A stretch of 21,205 bases of DNA. Origin: Jimgerdemannia flammicorona. Lineage: Eukaryota; Mucoromycota; Endogonomycetes; Endogonales; Endogonaceae. The stretch's first letter is position 1; every line of letters begins with the position of its first letter. Positions 9,560 through 17,924 of this stretch are shown piece after piece. A program made the translations under genes and the position numbers. The DNA lies in the NCBI GenBank assembly GCA_003990745.1, contig RBNI01001710.1, positions 1 to 21,205 on the forward strand, read 5' to 3'. The notes under the pieces are model-generated. The model was not told where the DNA came from and did not search any database. It saw nothing but the letters and a program-made list of their open reading frames with translations.

Positions 9560-10179
9560 AGAGTGTTCTTGAGAGTACATCAGCATTGGTGTTGGTCTTT
9601 CCTAAGTAGTGCTTGATAGTACAGTTATACTCTTACAGCCTGTAGATCCATCTGGCATATATTCCTTTGGAGTTCAGAGTGTGGAATAGTTAGGCAAGAG
9701 CAGAATGGTCTGTTTGAATGGTGAAGTATTTCCCAGCTAGGTAGTAGTGGAACTTGTCTACTGCCCAAACTACTGCTAAGCATTTGAGCTTGTATGACTC
9801 ATAGTTCTGTTCTGCTCTGCAGGTACCTCAGCTTGCATAGGAGATGACATATTCATGTCCATCTTTCTTCTGAGCTAGGACTGCTCTAAGTCCTATAGTA
9901 CTCACATCTGTCTGCAGGATGAATTCTAGATTCCAATCTGGTCTTCTGAGGATAGGTGCTTGGGTCAATCTGATCTTGAGTTCATTGAAGATTTCTTGGC
10001 ATTCCTTGGTCCATTCAAATTTTTTCTCCTTCTTCAGTAGCTTGTAGATAGGTACTGCAATGTTAGAGTATCCTTTGATAAACCTTCTGTAGTAGCTGGC
10101 CAGTCCAAGGAAGGCATGGACTTCTGTGGTTGTTCTGGGTCTCGGGTAGACTACAATAGCCTCAATCTTCATAGGGTCT
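9560..10179 (-). pseudogene. pol: RT connection and RNase H domain
   Basis: Open from 10172 in the RT frame: HAFLGLASYYRRFIKGYSNI (the conserved end of gypsy RT), KKFEWTKECQEIF, then RNase H with FILQTDVSTIGLRAVLAQ, AEQNYESYKLKCLAVVWAV, IQTDHSALA and a DVLSR end (NTNADVLSRTL). RNase H removes the RNA strand during reverse transcription. The usual E-x-E-C-L-A acidic pair reads K-L-K-C-L-A, which would remove an active-site acid. Stops occur after DHSALA, in the following YRL*EYN and after LSRTL. Confidence 0.85.
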
Positions 10180-10985
10180 GTGTGGATTCCAGTCTGGTTG
10201 ATGAGGTGTCCTAGGTAGGCGATTTCTTGAGCTGCAAACTTACATTTCTTGGGCTTGATGTAGAGGCCATACTCCTTGAGCTTCTTGAGGACTAGCTGTA
10301 TGTGATTGATATGTTCCTATGCAGTGTTGCTGAAGATGATCACATCATCAACATAGACAAAGAGCTATTTTCCAATCTCATTGCTGAAGACTCTGTTCAT
10401 CATTTGCTGGAAACTTGCTGGGGCATTGCATATTCCAAATAGCATTCGCAGGTAGATATAGGTGGTATCAGGTGTAATGAAGGCTGATTTCTCACTGGCA
10501 TCTTGAGTGAGACCAATCTGATGAAAGCCTGAGAATAGATCCAAGGTGGTGTAGTATTTGGCTTCACTTCCAAGGGTGGTAAGGATTTCTTGAATATTTG
10601 GCAAGGGCTGCCTATCCTTCTTAGTGATGGCATTGAGCTTCCTATAGTCAATGTAGAGTCTTGGCACAAACTCTCCAGGCTTGCTTCCTTTCTTTGGAGC
10701 AAGGACAATGGATGAGGCCCAGGGTCTGATAGCTTGCTTGATGATTCCAGCTTCTTCTATTTCCTTGAGTTCTGCTCACAGCTATTCTCTGTAGGCAGGT
10801 GGTATGGGTCTGGCTTTTTGGTAGATGGGCTTGGTATCACCAGTGTCAACTTCATGATAGTACTTGAGTTCTTGATTGTAGATATCTCTGAAGTCTGTAG
10901 CAAGTACTCCTTTGTTCTGATGCAGGATCTTGAGAAGTTGTTCTTCCAGGGAAAAGTTTTCTCCAATAGTGTATGTGTACTTGTT
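10180..10985 (-). pseudogene. pol: Reverse transcriptase domain
   Basis: The lead-in (YHEVDTGDTKPIYQKARPIP) is the standard start of gypsy reverse transcriptases. Then come PKKGSKPG, RLYIDYRKLNAITKKDRQPLP, DLFSGFHQIGL, SAFITP, MLFGICNAPASFQQMMN and the catalytic VYVDD at 10355-10344. All domain motifs are present in order. Stops: TAG and TGA at the 10782-10776 region (E*L*AEL), TAG before LFVYVDD and TAG after FSNTA, each one transition away from Gln or Trp. The frame is the same as the dUTPase, which makes a Pro-dUTPase-RT polyprotein likely. Confidence 0.9.
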
Positions 10986-11030
10986 CTGGTCCTTGTCTTT
11001 CTTATGCTCAAGTTCAGTAATCTTGGTGGT

Positions 11031-11453
11031 GGTATAGGCTCCTCTTCCAGTAGATCTGAAGCCTTGTTCTCCTCTCTTGGTCTTGATGAGTTTGATGGCT
11101 TCTATGATCTTAGGCTTCTTGATTTCATGGATCAGCATCTGGCCAATCCTGTCATGCTTCTTGACTTTGAATGAGGTAGTGGGGTTGTGATTCCTGACTA
11201 TGAGGAAGATCTTGCCAGTGTAATCAGGGTCAATTACTCCTCCTTCAACTGAGATTTCACTTTTGGCCAGACTGCTCCTGGTCTTGATAATTCCAGCATG
11301 GTTTTCTGGCAGCTTGACTCCAATTCCAATACCAAGTAGGGTGATGGTCTGTGGTTTGAGGGTAGCATCTTGAATACTGGCAAGGTCTATTCCTATGGCT
11401 CCTTCAGTCTTGTATTCTGGGATCTTGGCTTCAGGGTGAAACTTCTTGACCTT
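11031..11453 (-). pseudogene. dUTPase domain of the trimeric family, inside pol
   Basis: Residues 100-240 of the open stretch show all five dUTPase motifs in order: I GAIGIDLAS, II TRSSLAKS, III GGVIDPDYTGKI (with the water-activating Asp and base-stacking Tyr), IV HDRIGQMLI, V RGEQGFRSTG. The family hydrolyses dUTP to dUMP and pyrophosphate, lowering uracil incorporation during DNA synthesis. Motif II has Ser where Gly is usual (RSGLA), and motif V has Glu and Arg in place of Gly (GGFGSTG), so activity of this copy is doubtful. The domain has no internal stop, unlike most of pol. It lies in one frame with the reverse transcriptase, so it would be made as part of the polyprotein. The position between protease and reverse transcriptase is that of lentiviral-type insertions only in a loose sense; there it lies after RNase H. 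Confidence 0.9.
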
Positions 11454-11499
11454 GAGGATGATGTCTGATTCTTGTTCCTCCTCATTATCACTGTCAGCC

Positions 11500-11750
11500 T
11501 GAAGCTCTGGGGGCTGGTCATCTTTTTTGACTTTCCTTTTTGCTTTGGTGGCTTCTTGCTCGTGTTTCTGTTGGCAGATTTTTCTGACTTTACTGATACA
11601 GGACCAGTAGTCATTCAGGTGTTCAGAGCAGTACATCCTAGTACCATGGGGGCATCTTCCTTGAGAGGCATAGCTATTGATGATCTTGTTGTACCACTGC
11701 TCATCTGTGAGCTTGGGTGTCTTGTTCTTGTTCTTGTTCACCAAGTGCAT
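11500..11750 (-). pseudogene. Cys-rich module between protease and dUTPase
   Basis: Opening part of an uninterrupted 322-codon stretch (11750-10782). Residues 33-59 have C33-x7-C41-x2-H44-x6-C51-x7-C59, followed by a highly charged Lys/Glu linker (62-99) leading to the dUTPase. The Cys/His spacing could bind a zinc ion; I do not know a named domain with it. Its ATG is probably not a real start, because coding continues upstream through ENTEVF from the protease. Confidence 0.5.
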
Positions 11751-11839
11751 AAAGACCTCTGTGTTCTCTTCATCTCCTTCCTCTATATCTGGTAGGACTT
11801 CTTTGTGGATATTAATAGAGACTCATACCTTTCTTCCTC

Positions 11840-12170
11840 TATAGTTGATCTGCATCTTCTGGGCATTGAGGTCAATGATGGTCTTGGCTTTGTGAAGCCA
11901 TTAGTTGCCAATGAGGATGTCATAGTTGGTGGTGCTTATAACAATTATATCTACTGAGATGATAGCTCCTCCTATCTTGATGGGACTTCTCAGATTTTGC
12001 CAAGGGGGGTAGCTCATGTATCATCTGCTGTGACATAGACCATCTTGGTGGACTCTTCAATGTCCCAGCCTAGATGGTCAATTGCCTTCTTGCTCATAAG
12101 GCATCCTCCAGTACCAGTATCAATGATGGCATCAAAGATACAGTCTTCAATCTGACATAGGGTATAGGCT
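11840..12170 (-). pseudogene. Retropepsin-like aspartic protease
   Basis: FDAIIDTGTGGCLMS carries the catalytic Asp-Thr-Gly (minus strand 12121-12113) in the usual hydrophobic setting. About 75 residues on, NYDILIGN-*-WLHKAKTIIDL matches the conserved ILG-x-DWL segment at the C-terminal end of gypsy proteases, with a TAA where Asp or Asn is usual. The enzyme processes the Gag-Pol precursor as a dimer. A TGA follows ADDT, and the frame changes near the C6 run at about 12001-12006, so this copy is dead. Confidence 0.8.
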
Positions 12171-12486
12171 GATGTCTTGCACTGGTCTTTGGATTCTTTA
12201 TCTGAGTTCTCAGATTCTTCCTGTATATTGTGAGCTTCTACAATCTTGTACTCTTAATTCTTGGTAGTAGTTACAAGTCCTACTCTCAACTGCTGTCTGA
12301 AGGCAGGAACTTCAGCTAGCTGTCCAAAGGTAGTATTGACCTTCTGTTCCTTGAGGTCCTTGTAGATATCATACTGGTGGATCTTGGTCTTGCACAGCTT
12401 CTGTTCCTTCTTGCTTTCCTTTCTCCTAAGACTGGAGTAGTACCTTCAATAATTTGGCAGGCAGCTTCATCTAACTCCATCTCTTA
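12170..12486 (-). pseudogene. Gag-protease linker region
   Basis: Coding continues after the TAA at the gag tail with ELDEAACQIIEGTTPV, changes frame near 12430, and goes on as a Lys/Glu-rich stretch (RRKESKKEQK) into TFGQLAEVPAFRQQL and an acidic EESENSDKESKD block before the protease. No domain is recognised. The TAA fits a former CAA. Confidence 0.5.
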
Positions 12487-13549
12487 ATCAATCTCCTCGG
12501 ATTGGGTCTTGCTTTGAATAGTGACAGCTGGGGTCTTCTTTGGTCTTCCAACTGGCTTTCTATTACTCTTCCTGTCATAGGGCTTGGACCGGGTTCTGGT
12601 ATCTTCAGTAGTAGGGTAGAATTCAAGCTCCTCATAGTATTCTTCATCATCAGTGTCACCAATCTCCTCAATGACTACTACATTGGTTTGTTCTCTGGTT
12701 CTGCTAGCATTGCTTGGTTGGGCTTTGCCTCTTGTTTCAGTCATGTAATTCTTTGCATAGTGGCCTTCTTCTTCACATCTGAAGTAATGTGATATTGCAT
12801 TCTTCTGTAGCAGCTGCAAATCTCTACACTGGTCTCCTGTTGGTGCTTCAGACTTCTCTAACAACATCACCAAGGTGTGCAGTCATCTTGGTGAACTGCT
12901 TGGCAAGTTCCTCCACTGGGTCAGCTTTGGCTGTCTTGGGGGTAGGTGGGGATAGTTGTCTGTTTACAACTGTAGCAAGTATGATACTAGTTGGCTTTGA
13001 TGGCTCTATCTTGATATCAGTTATTTTCTCCATTGAGTATTTGACAGGGTGTCTGGCAGTCCAATATCTCTGTACAAAGACCACTTTCTGATCAAGGGTC
13101 AGTGCAGCTGGGGTAGACCAGATTGCTAGGGCAATTTCTGGGTGAACTCCTTTGAGGAAGGTTGAATCCACTATTTGTTCCTTGAGAGCATCATCATAGC
13201 CAGCCAAGACAATCTGGTGGCAGATTTGGATATAGAATGAGTTGGGATCTTCACTGAGTCTCTGGCAGATAGTATTGAGTTGACCCTTGAGAGCTTGCTT
13301 GATCTCTTCAGTATAATATATTGTTCTGAGGAAGGCCTTCATGTTGACAAGTCTGGATGCACTATTATCAGCAATAGTGGCTGTATTGAACTTGTCTCTG
13401 GTAGGTCCTCTGAGGCTGACTGGTAGAAGGGCCAATTGTGCATCCATACTAAGGGCTCATACAGCAGCAAATTGTTCAAAGTCTTCAATGAAGATCAGGA
13501 TTGACTCTTCAGTAGTATATCCATAGAATGTGGGGGGATGCATTTCCAT
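12487..13549 (-). pseudogene. gag: gag of the complete element
   Basis: Starts at the ATG of MEMHPPTFYGYTTEESIL (13549), a start lost in copy A. An in-frame TGA at 13457-13459 lies where copy A also has TGA, then the frame is open to 12848 through the capsid-like region (GVHPEIALAIW, QRYWTARHPVKY). TGA and TAG codons follow, then a one-base insertion near 12790. The last part (12873-12484) carries the zinc knuckle as YFRCEEEGHYAKNY, with the first and last Cys changed to Tyr. So two of four zinc ligands are gone and particle assembly or RNA packaging is probably dead. The tail has an acidic stretch and KPVGRPKKT, and ends at TAA. Gag and pol may originally have been one frame. Confidence 0.82.
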
Positions 13550-13642
13550 CTTATCTTGAATTCTTGCAGGGGTAACTCTTGTAGTCAGGATAGTTGTTGT
13601 GGGGGTTGTTCATTTTTCAACTCAAAAGTGAGGGATTCATCT

Positions 13643-13669
13643 TGAATCACCAGCCAATGGGTACCAAGT
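13643..13669 (-). other. Primer-binding-site region of the complete element
   Basis: Minus strand reads ACT then TGGTACCCATTGGCTGG directly after the LTR. Copy A has TGGTGTCTATTGGCTGG. The position is right for a tRNA primer site; the tRNA is not identified, and the R region offers no obvious self-priming match. Confidence 0.4.
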
Positions 13670-13906
13670 TGTTATATAGTAGTCGCTAAGTCCTTCAAAT
13701 ATGCCAGATTCTCTTCAAGATGTATCTCTTAGACTAACTCAAGTTTGTTATAAGCAAGTTCTTATTAGAGTACCTTTCTAAGGTCTTATAGTCCTCAAAC
13801 TTCTTATCTTGAAACTGTCTTATTATCTTTTAGATTGCTTGCAAGGAAGTGTGTGTAAGTGAAACCAGAACTAGAACTGACTTTATTTCAGAAGAAATAA
13901 GAGGGG

Positions 13907-13916
13907 TATTTATATA
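13907..13916 (-). promoter_or_regulatory. Main LTR TATA box, 5' LTR
   Basis: TATATAAATA on the minus strand, followed 20 bp later by AATAAA (13887-13882). This is the promoter expected to drive the genomic gag-pol transcript. Confidence 0.65.
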
Positions 13917-14044
13917 AAATATAATTCAATGGTTGCTAAGATATAAAGCTAAATATAAATTCCAATAACTAAAATAAAATACCAGGTCAGAAAAAACTGC
14001 TAAGTTTCAAGGTCGGCACTGATGGTTGTATGGGTTCAAAATGC

Positions 14045-14200
14045 TGGTATAATTTAGTGTTACATCAAATACTGGTGCTGGTATTATTCAGTGTTACATC
14101 AAATACTGATACTGGTATTATTCAGTATTATATCAAATGCCGGTGCTGGCATTATTCAGTGTTACATCAAATACTGGTACTGGCATTATTTAGTATAACC
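14045..14200 (-). repeat. U3 34-bp array, 5' LTR (four full units plus a partial)
   Basis: Plus-strand units begin at 14045, 14079, 14113, 14147 and 14181 (partial), each TGG(T/C)AT(T/A)ATT(C/T)AGT...TCAAAT.(C/T)(T/C)G.T.C. The array lies between the U3 frame and the main TATA. Confidence 0.85.
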
Positions 14201-14227
14201 AAGAGACTTAGAGCAGAATGTTCAGGA

Positions 14228-15079
14228 TCATGGAGCTTCATCCTTGTCATCAGAGATCAGGATATCTTTGAAGAAGATGAGGTCTGTGAATGTTTTGTCA
14301 AGGTTGCATAGGTTGCACATTTTACATACTTTGAATATCTCATGCATGTCACATGTCTTGCATATGTCGAAGTTGCATGAGATGATGTCATTGCTGATAA
14401 TGTCATCATATTTAGCAGTGGCAGGAACAAGGAGATCTGGAGCTCTCCAGTCTATGAGATTCTCTTCCACAAAATAGGGGACAAATGTGGGGTCTTAGAG
14501 AGGTCTAACCTGGATGCTTGGGCCTTGGAATACTGAGATCAACCCTTGTAGGAATTGGTCTGGGTTGTCCTGGAGGATGGGGTGCCAGAAGTCTTCTACT
14601 TCATCACTATTGAGGGTGATAGTGGACTGGGTTTCTGTAGCTACCCTGGCTTCTAGTGCATTGATACAGCAGGATGACAGGTCTCTGAAATCTGAGACTC
14701 TAACATACTCCAAGTTGGGGATTGACTATGGTGTATATCTGAAGATCTGATAGATCTTCTTAGCTGTCCTCATTTTGCGTATATCCATAGAAGTGGCATC
14801 TTGTAGCTCTTGGGTGCTGGCCTGTGGGAACTCCTGGCAGAGGAGGTTTCCTATTTTGTACTCCTGCCACATTTGGAGGCATTCGGTAGCAATGGTGATC
14901 CTGGTTTCCATTTCATGGCAGTAGAGGATATAGTGATAAGAGTCACCAGTACCCAGGTTGACACTAGGAGTCCTTCTTGAGCAGATCCTCATGGCTCTTC
15001 TGATGTCTTGGAACATCCTTTCTTTGACTGAGGTGCCTTGGTAGTTCCTTGACCTTGAGGTTTGGCAAGCAGCAGGCAT
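14228..15079 (-). pseudogene. LTR (U3)-encoded protein of unknown family, 5' LTR copy
   Basis: One continuous frame from MPAACQTSRSRN to 14228, broken by TAG at 14726 (Trp in copy A) and TAA at 14495. The Trp codon that is a stop in both other copies is intact here (CLQMWQEY). Towards the C-terminus there is a Cys cluster with spacing C-x4-C-x2-C-x8-C-x2-C-x2-C, followed by DLIFFKDIL and an acidic end. A missing base just before the end gives an early TGA compared with copy A. The six-Cys pattern could bind zinc, but I know no family with it. Together the three copies show that the ancestor was an uninterrupted protein of about 276-290 residues. Confidence 0.65.
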
Positions 15080-15159
15080 TTCATTTGTAGTAAGTCTTTG
15101 AGCTATTTTGAGATTGGTGGGTCTTATTGGTTGCTGCTACTGCAGTTCCTTGATCCTTC

Positions 15160-15166
15160 TTTTATA
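15160..15166 (-). promoter_or_regulatory. Internal U3 TATA box, 5' LTR
   Basis: TATAAAA on the minus strand, about 81 bp before the U3 ATG at 15079, kept at the same distance as in the other two LTRs. Confidence 0.45.
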
Positions 15167-15310
15167 TTCCTCAAGATACCATACTGTGGTCACAATGACT
15201 CACAGTTGGTCATTGTTGCTCATGTATGATCTTCTTGTACTCCGATCTGGTGGCTTACAAGAAAAGACTGTCTTCTGTGCTGATGTCATCATTCTGGGGT
15301 CACCATTACA

Positions 15311-15314
15311 CTAC
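15311..15314. repeat. Target-site duplication, right copy (CTAC)
   Basis: Partner of 6366-6369; it defines the empty site inside the older retroelement. Confidence 0.75.
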
Positions 15315-16400
15315 CTAAAATAATAAAAGCTACTAGTTATAAGAAGAAAGAAGATACCCACTCTGAGACAGAGCCTAGGTTCAATACTTCTACTATGAAT
15401 AGTTTGGACACTATCCTACAGAATGTGACAACAGAAAATATAACTGAAGAAACTCAGAACTATTAAATAAAAGGAAGTAACTCAGTATAAGAAGACTGAA
15501 GCTTACTCTATAGAAGACTTTGTAGAAAGTAATAATAAAGACTGCTATAATCTAAACCTATATTCAACTTAGGTCATCTTTAAGAAGATAGTCTACTCTG
15601 CTAAGAAAAGAAAGAGACCAGTAGGAAGGCCATCCAAAAGAGTTGTCAGAAAAACTATCCAGAAAGAAGATAAAGAAGATAAAGAAGAGCAGATTGAAAC
15701 ATCTCTCTAGTCTCTATCATCTTTTATCTCTGAAATTACAACTTATGAAGAAACTCTTATATCTAAAGATAAAGAGATAGAGTATGAAGAATAAGAGCAA
15801 ATAATTCTGAAATTTAAGAAGAAGCATACTTTAAAGACCATACTCTAAGATACTATAATGAAGTTTGATAAAGATTCAAGAAATCAAGATACAAGTCTCT
15901 CTCTTATAGTTCTTGTAATTGATATCTACTGAAGTTTGAAAATAAAATTTAAAAACTACCAGATCTAGTATAGGCTAAGTTCTAATCACATAATAGAAAT
16001 CTATACTAACTATTATCCAAACTACTAAAAGATATATTAGTACATATCTATATAGAGATATTAAAGGACAAAAGATAATAATTCTTATTGATACAGAAGT
16101 AACTACATATCTATATTATTGTTAAAAGATTTCTAAGTACCCTTTAGTAGCCCATTGAATCCCAGCATTATAGTAGCAGATAAAGCCCAAACTCAACTCT
16201 TAAGAGAAGTACAAAACATTACTATTACTCTAGTTATCTGTTCTAAAGACTGTTGTTACTGAAGCTATTATCTATAATATAATTCTTAGTACCAACTGGA
16301 TGATAGAAATAAATACAATTATTGATATTGATCAACAGATACTCAAATTTAACTATAGAGAAAAGAAGTACTAAATTAAGATAACTAGCTATGAGTAATC
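15311..16400 (+). pseudogene. Right part of the older decayed retroelement: zinc knuckle and protease
   Basis: Plus-strand frames are legible through stops. About 15383-15430 encodes a decayed CCHC knuckle, YFYYE*FGHYPTECDNRKYN: Gly-His and the last Cys remain, the first two Cys have become Tyr. About 15600 has KRKRPVGRPSKR, like the GRP tail of the complete element's gag. About 16065-16120 reads GQKIIILIDTEVTTYLYYC, a protease active site with Glu for Gly. About 16285-16375 reads ILSTNWMIEINTIIDIDQQ, the ILG-x-DW segment. So this is gag-C-terminus plus protease of another gypsy-like element, interrupted by the complete element at CTAC and much more AT-rich than it, hence probably older. Confidence 0.7.
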
Positions 16401-16700
16401 AAAGAAGAGAAAGGTTATTATTTTATAAATAATATATCTGTAGTGAAGAATCTACTATAAAAGAAAAAGAAGAATCTAAAAATAAAAATAATCTCAGACT
16501 CTATTTACAAATCAATTTGATAAATAATAGATCTAAAGACTATATAGTAGTATAAGATATTATCCCAATTATATATATCATATAGTATTACTGATCAGAT
16601 CTTTCTTAGATTTAGACTACTCTAAGACTATCTTTAGAAGCTTCTATATATAAAATAAATGACTTCTACAAATTGGGTTATATATATAAGAACTGAGACT
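16400..16700 (+). other. AT-rich junction between two opposite-strand retroelement remnants
   Basis: Plus-strand coding signal fades after the protease remnant and minus-strand coding signal begins near 16730. I see no domain in between and cannot place the exact joint. Confidence 0.35.
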
Positions 16701-17290
16701 ATAATCATATAGTACTTGAGTTTTCTAAAGACTAGTTATTATAATTCCTTTTATTTATATGGTACTTCTTTCTTGAGAAGAATTTAAATTAGTATAGTAA
16801 TTTGGATAAAGTTCTTGATGAATCTTTTGTAGTAGAATACTAGTATCAGAAATAATAGAGTTTTCTTTGAGATTTTAGATACTAATCAGTTATTGATCTT
16901 TTTGATTTTCTTTCAGTCTGTATGGATTCCTTTTTTAGAAACTATAAATTTAAAAAATTTGAGTTTCTATATTTCAAAATAGTATTTCTTGATATTGAGT
17001 CACAAATGGTAAGTTGAAAGAACTCTTCTAGGTATTGTAAATATTTCTTGAAGTTAGCTAAATAAATATTGAAATCATCTATATAGATAATTAGATAGTA
17101 ATAAATTAATAGAGTATAGATTGAATTTATCATCTACTAAAAGATTGAGAGTATATTGCAGAGTCTAAAGGATATTTAGAGATATTCAAATAGTTTTTTT
17201 TGGATAAGGAAGACTGTCTTTTAAATATTCCTAAGATCTATAGAGATCTTATAGAATTTTATAAAAAGATTCATACTGCTAAAGTATCTG
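16700..17290 (-). pseudogene. pol: Reverse transcriptase / RNase H remnant on the minus strand
   Basis: The minus strand at 17133-16942 reads LIIYIDDFNIYLANFKKYLQ then YLEEFFQL, the YxDD catalytic box and following helix of a gypsy-type reverse transcriptase. Further on, through stops, ESIQTERKSKRSITD matches the GIQTDPEKVKAI block, and a later Tyr-rich stretch sits where FLGLANYYRRFI is expected. It is strongly AT-shifted. The orientation is opposite to the older plus-strand element, so it is another insertion or a rearranged piece. Confidence 0.7.
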
Positions 17291-17319
17291 ACATTCTGTA
17301 TTAATCTAGGAGATTATTA

Positions 17320-17450
17320 ATTCTAAGTAAGCTACTACTGCCACCCAAGCCACCACTACCACCCAAGCTGCTACTGCTACTCAAGCTATTACTTAAGCTA
17401 CCATCTAAGCCCAAGCTATCATCACCACCTAAGCTACTACTCCAAAAACT
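17320..17450. repeat. Low-complexity (CAAGCTACTACTGCCAC)n-type tract
   Basis: Repeats of ACCCAAGCTGCTACTGCTACT and variants. One plus frame gives Thr/Ala/Gln-rich sequence with stops, another Leu/Pro/Lys-rich sequence without stops. A downstream CKNCKRY (about 17480) hints at a knuckle, but the pattern is incomplete. Either a decayed Gag tail or a simple repeat. Confidence 0.45.
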
Positions 17451-17740
17451 AAAAGTCAATCTCATATAAGCTGTAAAAATTGCAAAAGATATAGAAAACT
17501 ATATTACATCTTTCTCAAAATCTATCAATAACTCAATCTATTAATCTCTAATCTTCTGCTAAGAAAGAGGTCATATAATAATACTCACCAGATAGCTGCT
17601 ATTATAGTCAGATGTAACTGAGATCAAGACTAGAACCAGAGTTATAGATGTGTAAGAATTTCAAAAATATATATCAGTTATATATTTATGTATTAATTTT
17701 AAGTAATATATCTTTTAAATAAAGAACTAATTATCTTATG
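17451..17740. other. AT-rich stretch, no gene seen
   Basis: Apart from the weak CKNCKRY codons at its left end, I find no domain, repeat or RNA signature here. Confidence 0.4.
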
Positions 17741-17764
17741 ATATAGTAAACTACTGAGAATCTC

Positions 17765-17920
17765 AAATTAATATTTAATTTAATTTAACTAATTCAAATT
17801 AGACTCTCAATTCAATTTAATTCAAATTTAATTTAAATAAAAAAATCCCCAATTTAATTTAATTCAAATCAACTCCAATTTAATTTAATTCAAATTGATT
17901 TAATTTATTTGGGAGTACTA
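17765..17920. repeat. AT-rich repeat block ending in GGGAGTACTA
   Basis: TTTAATTTAATTCAAAT recurs at about 27-bp spacing (17851-17900). The right edge GGGAGTACTA followed by TCTGTTTC resembles the terminal repeat of the foldback element at 18232-18848 (inverse TAGTACTC, then AAATAA.TTAAT). This is probably one end of a related MITE. No convincing left end or duplication was found. Confidence 0.4.
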
Positions 17921-17924
17921 TCTG

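Larger units (their letters stand above)
6370..15310 (-). mobile_element. Complete but mutated Ty3/gypsy element with dUTPase and an LTR-encoded frame
   Basis: LTRs at 15310-13670 and 7971-6370 enclose a primer-site region, gag, protease, Cys cluster, dUTPase, reverse transcriptase, RNase H, integrase and a polypurine tract, in gypsy (Metaviridae) order: integrase is last. CTAC at 6366-6369 and again at 15311-15314 is an exact 4-bp target duplication, so both ends are placed with good support. Stops and frameshifts are spread through gag and pol, mostly explainable as C-to-T or G-to-A changes. No chromodomain is visible after the integrase. It has inserted into an older plus-strand retroelement. 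Total length is 8,941 bp. Confidence 0.92.
13670..15310 (-). repeat. 5' LTR of the complete element (1641 bp)
   Basis: Read on the minus strand it runs from TGTAATGGTGACC (15310) to ...TATAACA (13670), TG...CA. It holds the internal TATA (15160-15166), the U3 frame (15079-14228), the 34-bp array with four full units, the main TATA (13907-13916) and AATAAA (13882-13887). In about 310 aligned bases near its U5 end I count about 19 differences from the 3' LTR, all transitions. Confidence 0.9.

Noticed and set aside
10734..11174. 146-codon plus-strand frame opposite pol
   Set aside because: Mirror of the dUTPase/RT coding strand; Leu/Phe/Ser-rich without a domain.
11472..11795. 107-codon plus-strand frame
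   Set aside because: Antisense shadow of the Cys-rich module and linker.
12502..13091. Two plus-strand frames of 96 and 100 codons
   Set aside because: Antisense to gag; a similar frame appears antisense to copy A gag (4454-4152), as expected of a shadow.
14045..14200. CRISPR-like array
   Set aside because: Units are contiguous 34-bp tandem repeats without spacers, located in U3 of an LTR.
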